Below are positions 20,223 to 27,182 of a DNA stretch of 27,182 nucleotides, one piece after another. Below the pieces are notes generated by a model that saw nothing but the letters and a program-made list of their open reading frames with translations, had not been told where the DNA came from and searched no databases. Source of the DNA: JBBRMG01 sp038230955 (GTDB taxonomy: Bacteria; Patescibacteriota; Doudnabacteria; UBA920); the NCBI GenBank assembly GCA_038230955.1, contig JBBRMG010000015.1, positions 1 through 27,182 of the forward strand. Reading direction: 5' to 3'. A program made the translations under genes and the position numbers. Position 1 is the stretch's first letter, and every line of letters starts with the position of its first letter.

Positions 20223-23200
20223 ATGATCAGTAAATTGTGCCGTCTTGTTAACCCTGAATTGGAACTGGGCTTCTACATTAAAGCCATCAAATCGCTAACG
20301 GAAGCGGACTTAAAAAAACTTCGGTGGCTTATTGGGGAAACTTTTGAGCCAGGCAATGTTCGGGACACTCCCTTTTTAACGTCTGCCGATGTTACGGAAA
20401 TCGGCCCTAGGCTATCCATAGAAACACCGTTCTCTTCGAACGCCGTTGCAATCTGCCAGGCCATGGGTCTGAAACAGATTAAGCGCATCGAAAAAACTTA
20501 CCGTTACGCTACCAATGCTACTGACCAAGACGAACCTGTCTTTGACCGGATGACGCAACAGCAATATCCAGATGGGATTACCACTTTTGCGACTGGAGTA
20601 AAACCAAAACCGGTTCGGTCTATTAACCTCCTCAAGCGCGGCAAAGCCGTTCTGATTGAGATCAATAACGAACTGGGGTTGGGCATGGACGAAGTGGACA
20701 TTGATTACTACTATCAGTTATTCAGAAAAACGCTCAAACGCAATCCAACCGATGTTGAATTATTCCAACTGGGCAACGCTAATAGCGAGCACAGTCGGCA
20801 CTGGTACTTCAAAGGGCAAATTGTAATTGATGGCATATCTATGCCGGAATCACTATTTGAGCTGGTCCAAAAACCGTTACGCTATCTTCAGCAAAAACCG
20901 TTGCAGGACAACGCCGTTCAAGCTTGCAGTATTGTCGCTTTTCACGACAATGCAGGGGTAATTCAGGGGTTTACTACTGATATTATGCTCGCACGGACTC
21001 CAGGCAAACCTGGCAAAATGTACGTGGACCGAAGAGAGGTTCACATTACTGCCACTGCCGAAACTCACAACCATCCCACTTTTGTCGCTCCCTTCCCTGG
21101 TGCCCAAACAGGTATCGGCGGTCGGATTCGTGACAACAGCGCGGTCGGTCGTGGAGGCATTACTGGTATTGGGGTGGCCGGTTATTTTGTAGGCAATCTT
21201 TTTATTCCGGAGTATGACATTCCGGGAGAGGTTGCCGGCCAAGATAAGCCTTCGCAATACGCCTCGCCGCTTTCTATCCTGATAGAAGGCAGTAATGGTA
21301 TATCTAATTATGGTAACGAGTTTGGAGAGCCACTGACTGCGGGGTTTACTCGGACGTTTGGCCAAATAATAGACAACGAATGGCGAGAGCCGCGGAAACC
21401 AATTCTCTACAGTGGTGGTGTCGGTCATATATTTGGCGGGCACACAACAAAAGAGGCACCGGAAGTAGGAATGTTCATTGTCCGAATTGGCGGTCCTGCC
21501 TACCCTATTGGGGTGGGCGGCGGCAGTGCCTCAAGTATGATGCAAGGCGAAAATACCGAGGAGCTAGATTTTAATTCTGTTCAACGCGGCAACGCCGAGA
21601 TGGAAAATCGAGCTAACCGCGTAATTCGAGCTTGCGTGGAAATGGGCGACAATAATCCTATGTCCAGCATTCACGACCAAGGTGCCGGTGGACCCAGCAA
21701 TGTCCTCACGGAATTACTGGAACCACTTGGCGGCAAAATCGACATTCGTAATATTACCCTTGGCGACAAGACAATGTCTATTCTCCAAATTTGGAGCGCT
21801 GAGTTTCAAGAAGGGTATGGCCTTCTCATAAGGTCAGAGCGAATGGATTACTTCAAACTAATTTGTGCGCGCGAACGAACAAACTGCGAAGTCATGGGAA
21901 TCATTGATGGCAGCGGCAACGTTGTCGTAGAAGACTCCCAAAACCAGCAGACTCCGGTGAACCTCAACCTGGAACAGATTCTCACGAATATGCCTCAAAA
22001 AACTTTTGAGTCTAATCGACAGCCAAAGACATTACAGCCTTTGGTGTTGCCGGATATGACCGTGAAAGAAGCAATTGAACAAGTGTTCAAGCTTCCGAGC
22101 GTTGGCTCAAAAGGGTTCCTGACCAGAAAGAGTGACCGTAGTGTTACTGGGCTAGTGGCACAGCAACAGTGCTGTGGCATTGCCCACATTCCTATTGCTG
22201 ATGTTAGCGTTAATGCTCAAAGCCACTTCGGTTTTACAGGCTCAGCTTGTGCCATTGGTGAGCAACCAACGAAGATGCTCATTAATCCGCAAGCCGGAGC
22301 ACGCATGGCGGTAGCAGAAATGCTTACCAACATGGCCTCAGTCAAAATCAACGGTATCGGAGAAATTCGATGTCGCGCTAACTGGATGTGGGCGGCAAAA
22401 CTGCCGGGCGAAGGCGCTCTCCTCTATGACGCTGCAATAGCCATATCCGATCTTATGATTGCGCTAGGCATTGCAATTGATGGAGGCAAAGACAGCCTAT
22501 CTATGGCGGCAACGATTTCGGGAGAACTGGTAAAAGCTCCGGGTAGCCTCGTGATAATGGGATACGCACCTGTACCCGATATTCGAAACAAGGTTACGCC
22601 GGACATCAAGAATCCTGGAGATAGCATGCTCGCGTTAATTGACTTGGGAATAGGCAAAAACCGCCTTGGCGGCTCTGCTTTAGCTCAATCGATTAACCAG
22701 CTAGGAGACGAGTCACCCGATGTCGACAATCCACAGTTGCTCAGGGATTTATTCCTGGCGCTTCAAACGATGATCGACCAACAACTGATTTTGTCCTTGC
22801 ATGATCGAAGCGACGGCGGTCTAATTACCACTGTTGCGGAAATGTGTATGGCTAGTCGCTGTGGGTTCAGCATAAGAGTTCCTGAAGCTGAGAATGCATT
22901 AGCTCACCTCTTTAATGAGGAGCTGGGTTTTGTTTTGGAACTCAATCCGATATACGAATCGCAAGTCTTAAAAATTTGTGCTTCGTATAACATTCCTTGC
23001 TCCATATTTGGAGTAACGCTAGCCGATTCCCAATGCAAAGTTTTTAGCCCTACGGGAGAACTGTTGCGAAGCACTATAACCGAACTCCGCACTTGGTGGG
23101 AACAGACCAGTACTGCAATTGAGAAACTGCAAATGAATCCCGTGTTGGCACTAGAAGAGTTTGCAGGATTCTCAGACCCGCTTCCTACTATGCAGTCCGC

Positions 23201-24077
23201 TCCATCTTACAAATTGCCATTTACACCGGTAAAAACATCTGCTCCATCTTTAACTGCTCCCAACCAACCTCGCGTAGCAATAATACGCGAGGAGGGCACA
23301 AACGGTGACAATGAAATGAAAGCGGCGTGCGTAGCAGCCGGGTTTGAAGCTTGGGATGTGGCGATGAGCGATCTTTTAGCCAACCGTATTAACCTGGACC
23401 AGTTTCAGGGTCTAATCTTTGCGGGAGGATTCTCCTACATGGATGTGTTTGACAGCGCTAAGGGCTGGGCGGCAACAATTCTTTTCAACTCCAAGTTAAA
23501 AGAAATGTTTGATCAGTTCTATGCTCGGAAAGATACCTTTTCCCTCGGTGTCTGTAATGGTTGTCAGTTAATGGCGTTGCTCGGTTGGGTTCCCAGTCCG
23601 GGTATATCTATAAAACAACAACCTCGATTCATCCAAAATCTGTCTAATCGATTTGAGTCCCGATGGGCGCAGGTAGAAATTCTGCCCAGTCCAGCGGTAC
23701 TGCTTAAAGGCATGATCGGTTCAAAACTTGGCATATGGGTGGCTCACGGCGAAGGACGTTTGGTTTTTCCAGACGAAACAGTCGAACACATAGTGAATTC
23801 ACAGCACCTCAGTCCGTTGGCCTACATCAATCCATCCGGAACGATAACGGAACGATATCCGTACAACCCGAATGGATCAAGGTGTGGCCGAGCGGCGCTA
23901 TGTTCTGCGGACGGTCGGCACCTAGCTATGATGCCTCATCCGGAACGATGTTTCCGCTTGTGGCAATGGCCCTGGATGCCCGAATCATGGCATCACTTGG
24001 CCGATTCCCCTTGGCTCCGCATGTTTCAAAACGCCAAACAGTGGTGTCGGGACAATAAACTAAGAGCGTTCAGCTAA
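20223..24077 (+). CDS. purL: Phosphoribosylformylglycinamidine synthase, single-chain (FGAM synthase)
   Basis: Step 4 of purine synthesis: FGAR, glutamine and ATP to FGAM. At 1284 residues it is the large fused type (E. coli PurL is 1295). An N-terminal PurS-like region and a linker precede two tandem AIR-synthase-like halves containing TAETHNHPTF and GGRIRD, GGGSASSM, GGKDSLSMAA and DRSDGG. A class I glutamine amidotransferase domain forms the C-terminus, with nucleophile in CNGCQLM (about residue 1110) and the His-Glu pair in MPHPERC (about 1237). All catalytic motifs are intact. It stands alone, with no other pur gene in the window and a strong Shine-Dalgarno unlike most neighbours, which may indicate acquisition by transfer. 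Confidence 0.97.
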   Translation: MISKLCRLVNPELELGFYIKAIKSLTEADLKKLRWLIGETFEPGNVRDTPFLTSADVTEIGPRLSIETPFSSNAVAICQAMGLKQIKRIEKTYRYATNATDQDEPVFDRMTQQQYPDGITTFATGVKPKPVRSINLLKRGKAVLIEINNELGLGMDEVDIDYYYQLFRKTLKRNPTDVELFQLGNANSEHSRHWYFKGQIVIDGISMPESLFELVQKPLRYLQQKPLQDNAVQACSIVAFHDNAGVIQGFTTDIMLARTPGKPGKMYVDRREVHITATAETHNHPTFVAPFPGAQTGIGGRIRDNSAVGRGGITGIGVAGYFVGNLFIPEYDIPGEVAGQDKPSQYASPLSILIEGSNGISNYGNEFGEPLTAGFTRTFGQIIDNEWREPRKPILYSGGVGHIFGGHTTKEAPEVGMFIVRIGGPAYPIGVGGGSASSMMQGENTEELDFNSVQRGNAEMENRANRVIRACVEMGDNNPMSSIHDQGAGGPSNVLTELLEPLGGKIDIRNITLGDKTMSILQIWSAEFQEGYGLLIRSERMDYFKLICARERTNCEVMGIIDGSGNVVVEDSQNQQTPVNLNLEQILTNMPQKTFESNRQPKTLQPLVLPDMTVKEAIEQVFKLPSVGSKGFLTRKSDRSVTGLVAQQQCCGIAHIPIADVSVNAQSHFGFTGSACAIGEQPTKMLINPQAGARMAVAEMLTNMASVKINGIGEIRCRANWMWAAKLPGEGALLYDAAIAISDLMIALGIAIDGGKDSLSMAATISGELVKAPGSLVIMGYAPVPDIRNKVTPDIKNPGDSMLALIDLGIGKNRLGGSALAQSINQLGDESPDVDNPQLLRDLFLALQTMIDQQLILSLHDRSDGGLITTVAEMCMASRCGFSIRVPEAENALAHLFNEELGFVLELNPIYESQVLKICASYNIPCSIFGVTLADSQCKVFSPTGELLRSTITELRTWWEQTSTAIEKLQMNPVLALEEFAGFSDPLPTMQSAPSYKLPFTPVKTSAPSLTAPNQPRVAIIREEGTNGDNEMKAACVAAGFEAWDVAMSDLLANRINLDQFQGLIFAGGFSYMDVFDSAKGWAATILFNSKLKEMFDQFYARKDTFSLGVCNGCQLMALLGWVPSPGISIKQQPRFIQNLSNRFESRWAQVEILPSPAVLLKGMIGSKLGIWVAHGEGRLVFPDETVEHIVNSQHLSPLAYINPSGTITERYPYNPNGSRCGRAALCSADGRHLAMMPHPERCFRLWQWPWMPESWHHLADSPWLRMFQNAKQWCRDNKLRAFS

Positions 24078-24137
24078 CTTGTTAGCTTGGCGCATCCCCT
24101 TTCTTTTACAGCAATGTATGAGGAGGGGGATTTTTTT
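24072..24137 (+). terminator. purL 3' hairpin and terminator
   Basis: A 7-bp hairpin AGCTAAC-TT-GTTAGCT (24072-24087) overlaps the purL stop. Then ATCCCC (24094-24099) pairs with GGGGAT (24126-24131) across a long loop, followed by a T run to 24137. Confidence 0.65.
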
Positions 24138-24158
24138 ATGGTGCGCGTGCATGTACAA

Positions 24159-25685
24159 CTAGGCTAAGCCAGGAAAAAAGTCTGTTTTAATTTTGTTGCG
24201 AGCAACACCCATGTTGGTTAGTAAATCTCTAACTGAGGTGACCATGGAATGTGAACCGGATATATAAAACATCCGTTCGTGATAATCAGGAACCTCTTGC
24301 TCAATGAACATTTGGTCAATATAATCGGTATGCCCTTGCCACCAATCAGGAACTTGTGTTTTATCGGTCAGTGTATACACCATGCGAACACCCAACTCTG
24401 ATTGCGCTTGATTAAACACGTCTACATACGCCACTTCTTCAGCTGTGCGGTTGGAATACAACAATGTAATGTCTCGAACCTCTCCAGTGTCCAATAAATA
24501 TTTAACCATGCTCCGGAATGGCGTGACACCAATACCGCCCGCAATGAATACTAACTTCTGTTGTGGATCATCGGGTAAAATAAAATCACCACTTAACTGC
24601 CCGCCAATAATAGTATCGCCTGGTTGCATTTGTAACATTCGTTTTTTGTAGCTGCTGGGTTTATCATAAAACTTTACGCCCAAAATAGCGTTCGACTCGG
24701 TTGGCGACGATGCCAGTGTAAAGTAACGCCGATTACCCCGACTATCCGTTTTCGCATGGCCTAATGTCCACTCCATATACTGTCCCGGGCGGAACTGTAA
24801 TTGCGTATCGGCCTCAAGCGTAAAATTGACAATATCGTCACTCGCTCGCTTCACTGACTTAATCGTAAACACGTGACGCTTTTTTGGGCTAACTATATAC
24901 GCAAACACATTGCCGACTAACAACGATAACTCAGGACTGAAATACAGACTGCCGAAATGAACTTGAGGATTAAACAACATGCCAATCAATATTCCGTACG
25001 CAATGCGGCCATCGCGGTTAGGAGGCAATGTCAACGGCTCGGTCAACATTACTGCGGCAAAAAATAGTAACGCTGAGCCGGTAAAAGCTCGTATAAGCGA
25101 TGAACCAATGTTGCCATTAACCGAACCCACAACAATAGTAGTAATGACTGCCGCTAATAAAAAACTAATGACCAAATCGAACTGTCGCAATTTACGAACC
25201 ATGATAATACCACCAATTATTACGAACGGTAACATTGCCATAGTGCCGACCCACCAACTGGCTGATTGTCCGATGACTATCGCAGTAACGAATACAGCCA
25301 ATGCAGCTGGATTAAAAATATGTTTTTTCCCAATATTGATTAAAAACTTCGACGCCATTGCTATTGCAGGCGCAAGTAACAAAAATGGTATTATTGAAAA
25401 GTACTCCCCAGTTTGCGGCGGGCTAATAATTAAAGCCAAAATGAGCCCTGTAATATAGGCTGACTCAATATTGAGCGGAACATTGAACAATCGGCCAAAA
25501 ACCTTATTGACTGCCCAACTTACAGCCATCAGCACGGTTACAGAGTAAGCGATAGCAATAGGGCTATACGGAACTACACCAAACGCACCCAATGCCATCG
25601 CCGCTACTACTAATCCAATCAGGTAGTATAGTACTAGCCGATACATGGTTATGCGATCGATTATAGTGTCAATTGGTCGAAACAC
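24159..25685 (-). CDS. RnfD/NqrB-like membrane domain fused to ferredoxin-NADP reductase domain
   Basis: 508 residues. Residues 1 to ~245 form about nine helices of the RnfD/NqrB type, with a phrase FTGSALLFFAAVMLTEPLTLPP close to the family's conserved last-third motif. The threonine-containing SGAT site for covalent FMN is not seen. Residues ~265-508 are an FAD/NAD(P) reductase: RPGQYMEWT, RYFTLASSPTE, FIAGGIGVTPFRSM, YISGSHSMV. The fusion should move electrons from NAD(P)H through FAD to or across the membrane. It is the last gene of an operon with ApbE and an FMN-binding protein, which supports a flavin electron-transfer chain. Confidence 0.9.
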   Translation of the reverse strand: MFRPIDTIIDRITMYRLVLYYLIGLVVAAMALGAFGVVPYSPIAIAYSVTVLMAVSWAVNKVFGRLFNVPLNIESAYITGLILALIISPPQTGEYFSIIPFLLLAPAIAMASKFLINIGKKHIFNPAALAVFVTAIVIGQSASWWVGTMAMLPFVIIGGIIMVRKLRQFDLVISFLLAAVITTIVVGSVNGNIGSSLIRAFTGSALLFFAAVMLTEPLTLPPNRDGRIAYGILIGMLFNPQVHFGSLYFSPELSLLVGNVFAYIVSPKKRHVFTIKSVKRASDDIVNFTLEADTQLQFRPGQYMEWTLGHAKTDSRGNRRYFTLASSPTESNAILGVKFYDKPSSYKKRMLQMQPGDTIIGGQLSGDFILPDDPQQKLVFIAGGIGVTPFRSMVKYLLDTGEVRDITLLYSNRTAEEVAYVDVFNQAQSELGVRMVYTLTDKTQVPDWWQGHTDYIDQMFIEQEVPDYHERMFYISGSHSMVTSVRDLLTNMGVARNKIKTDFFPGLA

Positions 25686-25687
25686 AG

Positions 25688-26428
25688 TTATGATATTACA
25701 TAATTAGAAAATCCAGTCGTGCTTGTAGCCACTCCATCCTTGTCAATACCATACCCTTCTAAACCATCCTGCTGTTCAATAAGATAAATTCCCTCTTTAC
25801 CCTGAGCGAACGCGGCAGTGGCAAACCGATCAGCTTCGTACACATTCGGACCAATGACAGTTAAACTGACAATATCGGCTAATGGCTGGTGCGGCTGTTT
25901 CGGATTATAAATGTGTGCGCCGCGCGTATATGACCCTGATGTAGCCATTCCTTCATTGTATAATTTTACAACCTTCACAATTTCCTGTGGATTAAAGGGG
26001 TTTTGAATCCCCACTCGCCACGGCTCTTGCCCAATCTGTCGACCCACTTGAATATCACCCCCAGCATCAATAAAATAATCGCGCACGTCATGTGCCACCA
26101 ACAATTGCGCCGCTTGAGCAATGGCCCATCCCTTTACCAATCCTGAAGGATCAATAGTACCATCCGGAGCGTTGATATCAAAGTAGCCATTTGTATCATC
26201 CTTGGTTTGTTCGGCCAACAGTAGTACTTGGCGCATCTCAGCACTGTATTGCTCCGGCACTAATTCACCGCGATTAATCTGGCTAATTTCACTGGTGTCT
26301 TTATACGTACTGAATCGCGCATCGACATTTCGAAAATGGGTAAAAACAGCATCGAGTATATCCGAATTTACAGCATCCACCACTTCTACGGTTATCGGCA
26401 TTCCCATGATAATCTGAGTAGCCTTCAT
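25688..26428 (-). CDS. apbE: FAD:protein FMN transferase (ApbE family)
   Basis: Moves FMN from FAD onto a threonine of a target protein. 246 residues with GMPITVEV at the N-terminus, FDINAPDGTIDPSGLVKGWA (the FAD/Mg-binding region), FIDAGGDIQVG and MATSGSYTRGAHIYNP, in family order. It is shorter than usual and has no signal peptide or lipobox, so it should act in the cytosol although many ApbE proteins are exported. It lies between its probable target, the FMN-binding protein upstream (3 nt gap), and the RnfD-like reductase downstream (2 nt gap). Confidence 0.93.
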   Translation of the reverse strand: MKATQIIMGMPITVEVVDAVNSDILDAVFTHFRNVDARFSTYKDTSEISQINRGELVPEQYSAEMRQVLLLAEQTKDDTNGYFDINAPDGTIDPSGLVKGWAIAQAAQLLVAHDVRDYFIDAGGDIQVGRQIGQEPWRVGIQNPFNPQEIVKVVKLYNEGMATSGSYTRGAHIYNPKQPHQPLADIVSLTVIGPNVYEADRFATAAFAQGKEGIYLIEQQDGLEGYGIDKDGVATSTTGFSNYVIS

Positions 26429-26431
26429 AAA

Positions 26432-26947
26432 TTATGATTTAGCCTGAGATAAAGCAGATGCTAAAGATTGCCGAAATGCTTGACTAGAATCTGTGGCGCG
26501 AGATACTATCGCAACGTTAGCACTTTGAGCGATAATAGCTTCCGATCGTAACAGAGGCAAAGCACGCGTGTTAATTTTAATTGACTCTCCTTGGTCATTC
26601 GGATACTGCAAAAATTGTACATCAGCCAACTTACCATTTTGGATAATTGCTTGTACTTGAATGTATCCGTAATACGCATCGGCTTGCGTACCAGTATAGG
26701 TGCCGTCTTTCAACCCGCTGGTAACAATGGTGTGGGGAGTAGACTTTGCGGGCAAGCTTGTTGAATTTGCAGGTGGAGCACTCGCGGTTGGGACACTGGT
26801 GGTAGGATCATTACCAGAAGCAAGCGTACTATCATTAGGCGTAGCAACGCTCAAAACTTGATTATTAGGCGTTATTCCCATTCGCTGGTAAACCAAATAT
26901 AAAACGAATAAGAAAACCATGGCCCCCGATAACAAATATTTTTTCAT
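26432..26947 (-). CDS. Membrane-anchored FMN-binding domain protein (RnfG/NosR-like)
   Basis: 171 residues: one N-terminal helix (4-21), a ~50-residue Ser/Thr/Pro linker, and a C-terminal FMN-binding domain opening with LKDGTYTGTQADAYYGYIQV. The usual flavinylation motif SGATxTS reads SRATDSS here; the acceptor threonine is kept and the glycine is replaced by arginine. It probably carries the covalent FMN that receives electrons from the RnfD-FNR fusion. First gene of the operon, preceded by a TGGTATAAA extended -10. Confidence 0.88.
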   Translation of the reverse strand: MKKYLLSGAMVFLFVLYLVYQRMGITPNNQVLSVATPNDSTLASGNDPTTSVPTASAPPANSTSLPAKSTPHTIVTSGLKDGTYTGTQADAYYGYIQVQAIIQNGKLADVQFLQYPNDQGESIKINTRALPLLRSEAIIAQSANVAIVSRATDSSQAFRQSLASALSQAKS

Positions 26948-26979
26948 TACAAATTTCTTATAATTTATAGTACTTACTA

Positions 26980-26988
26980 TTTATACCA
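26980..26988 (-). promoter_or_regulatory. Extended -10 promoter of the flavin operon
   Basis: TGGTATAAA on the minus strand (hexamer at 26980-26985), about 33 nt before the ATG at 26947. Confidence 0.45.
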
Positions 26989-27081
26989 CACTAATTATGA
27001 AGAAGCCATGTGGTTCAGGTACACCTTAAGAGGTGCTACAATTGGCAGGTACCCCAAATCTTGTAAGCTCATTCCTTCCGG

Positions 27082-27102
27082 TATAATGATGGTATGAAAG
27101 GA
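27082..27102 (+). promoter_or_regulatory. -10 box and ribosome binding site of the right-edge gene
   Basis: A perfect TATAAT at 27082-27087 and AAAGGA at 27097-27102, 8 nt before the ATG at 27111. A weak TTGTAA lies at 27061. Confidence 0.5.
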
Positions 27103-27110
27103 ACACCACT

Positions 27111-27182
27111 ATGCCTAAGGGTAAACCATCAGTCACAAAAGATGTTAAAGACCAAATACTAAAACGAATTAAAGATGACGGC
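27111..27182 (+). CDS. Start of a probable transposase or HTH protein, cut by the window edge
   Basis: Only 24 codons are present: MPKGKPSVTKDVKDQILKRI then KDDG. A basic start followed by a helix of the KDQILKRIKDDG type resembles the first helix of IS3-family OrfA-like helix-turn-helix proteins. Repeated GGTAC words and a small CACCT-TAAG-AGGTG palindrome at 27019-27052 might mark an element end. Identification is tentative. Confidence 0.45.
   Translation, partial: MPKGKPSVTKDVKDQILKRIKDDG

Noticed and set aside
20877..21443. 188-codon frame antisense to purL
   Set aside because: Shadow of well-conserved FGAM synthase sequence.

Overview
The window is a compact, moderately AT-rich bacterial stretch carrying 25 supported protein genes (two of them partial or fragmentary), one ordinary tRNA, and several RNA-only loci that matter more than the genes. 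Overlapping or abutting genes, many tiny membrane proteins, weak Shine-Dalgarno sites, extended -10 promoters and short to absent leaders suggest a small-genome lineage. The gene mix (proton-pumping pyrophosphatase, YbaB, peptide deformylase, alkyltransferase-like protein, UMF1-type MFS carrier, RnfD/ferredoxin-reductase fusion) would fit Patescibacteria (CPR). That placement is inference; no marker gene in the window proves it. TGA, TAA and TAG all act as stops (for example rsgA ends in TGA), so the code is standard. Layout: 1-711 holds tRNA-Gln(CUG) on the minus strand and a dense run of hairpins but no credible protein gene. 712-1631 holds three small membrane or secreted proteins. 1713-3722 is a K+-independent-type H+-translocating pyrophosphatase. 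3740-4377 is an RNA-only locus: two tandem units of about 305 bp, each with an odd tRNA-like RNA, a conserved hairpin, a strong sigma70-type promoter and a short terminated RNA complementary to the tRNA-like RNA just upstream. 4380-5492 is mnmA (tRNA 2-thiouridylase) on the minus strand, and 5583-6038 is an orphan. 6136-11521 is a minus-strand series: deformylase, YbaB, ferredoxin reductase, PD-(D/E)XK nuclease, alkyltransferase-like protein, TPR protein, and an ABC-2 exporter (permease and ATPase). 11591-13058 holds a VOC protein, a 32-residue NIF3/YqfO-like tail and rsgA. 13145-13637 is a candidate ~490-nt structured non-coding RNA with a near-consensus promoter and a strong terminator. 13690-19975, minus strand, holds a membrane protein, a UMF1-type MFS carrier, and a HupE/UreJ - TPR - DUF4331 cluster. 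20223-24077 is a full-length single-chain FGAM synthase (purL). 24159-26947 is a minus-strand three-gene flavin electron-transfer module (FMN-binding protein, ApbE, RnfD-FNR fusion). The window ends in the first 24 codons of a probable transposase or HTH gene. The strongest candidate for an undescribed system is the duplicated tRNA-like/antisense-RNA locus at 3740-4377. In copy A the small RNA carries the exact complement of 21 contiguous tRNA-like nucleotides as two blocks in swapped order. In copy B a 17-nt block pairs at 15 positions and a 9-nt block pairs perfectly, in the same swapped order. The two copies have diverged in exactly these bases while keeping complementarity, which argues for selected RNA-RNA pairing. 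The second candidate is the unidentified RNA at 13145-13637.
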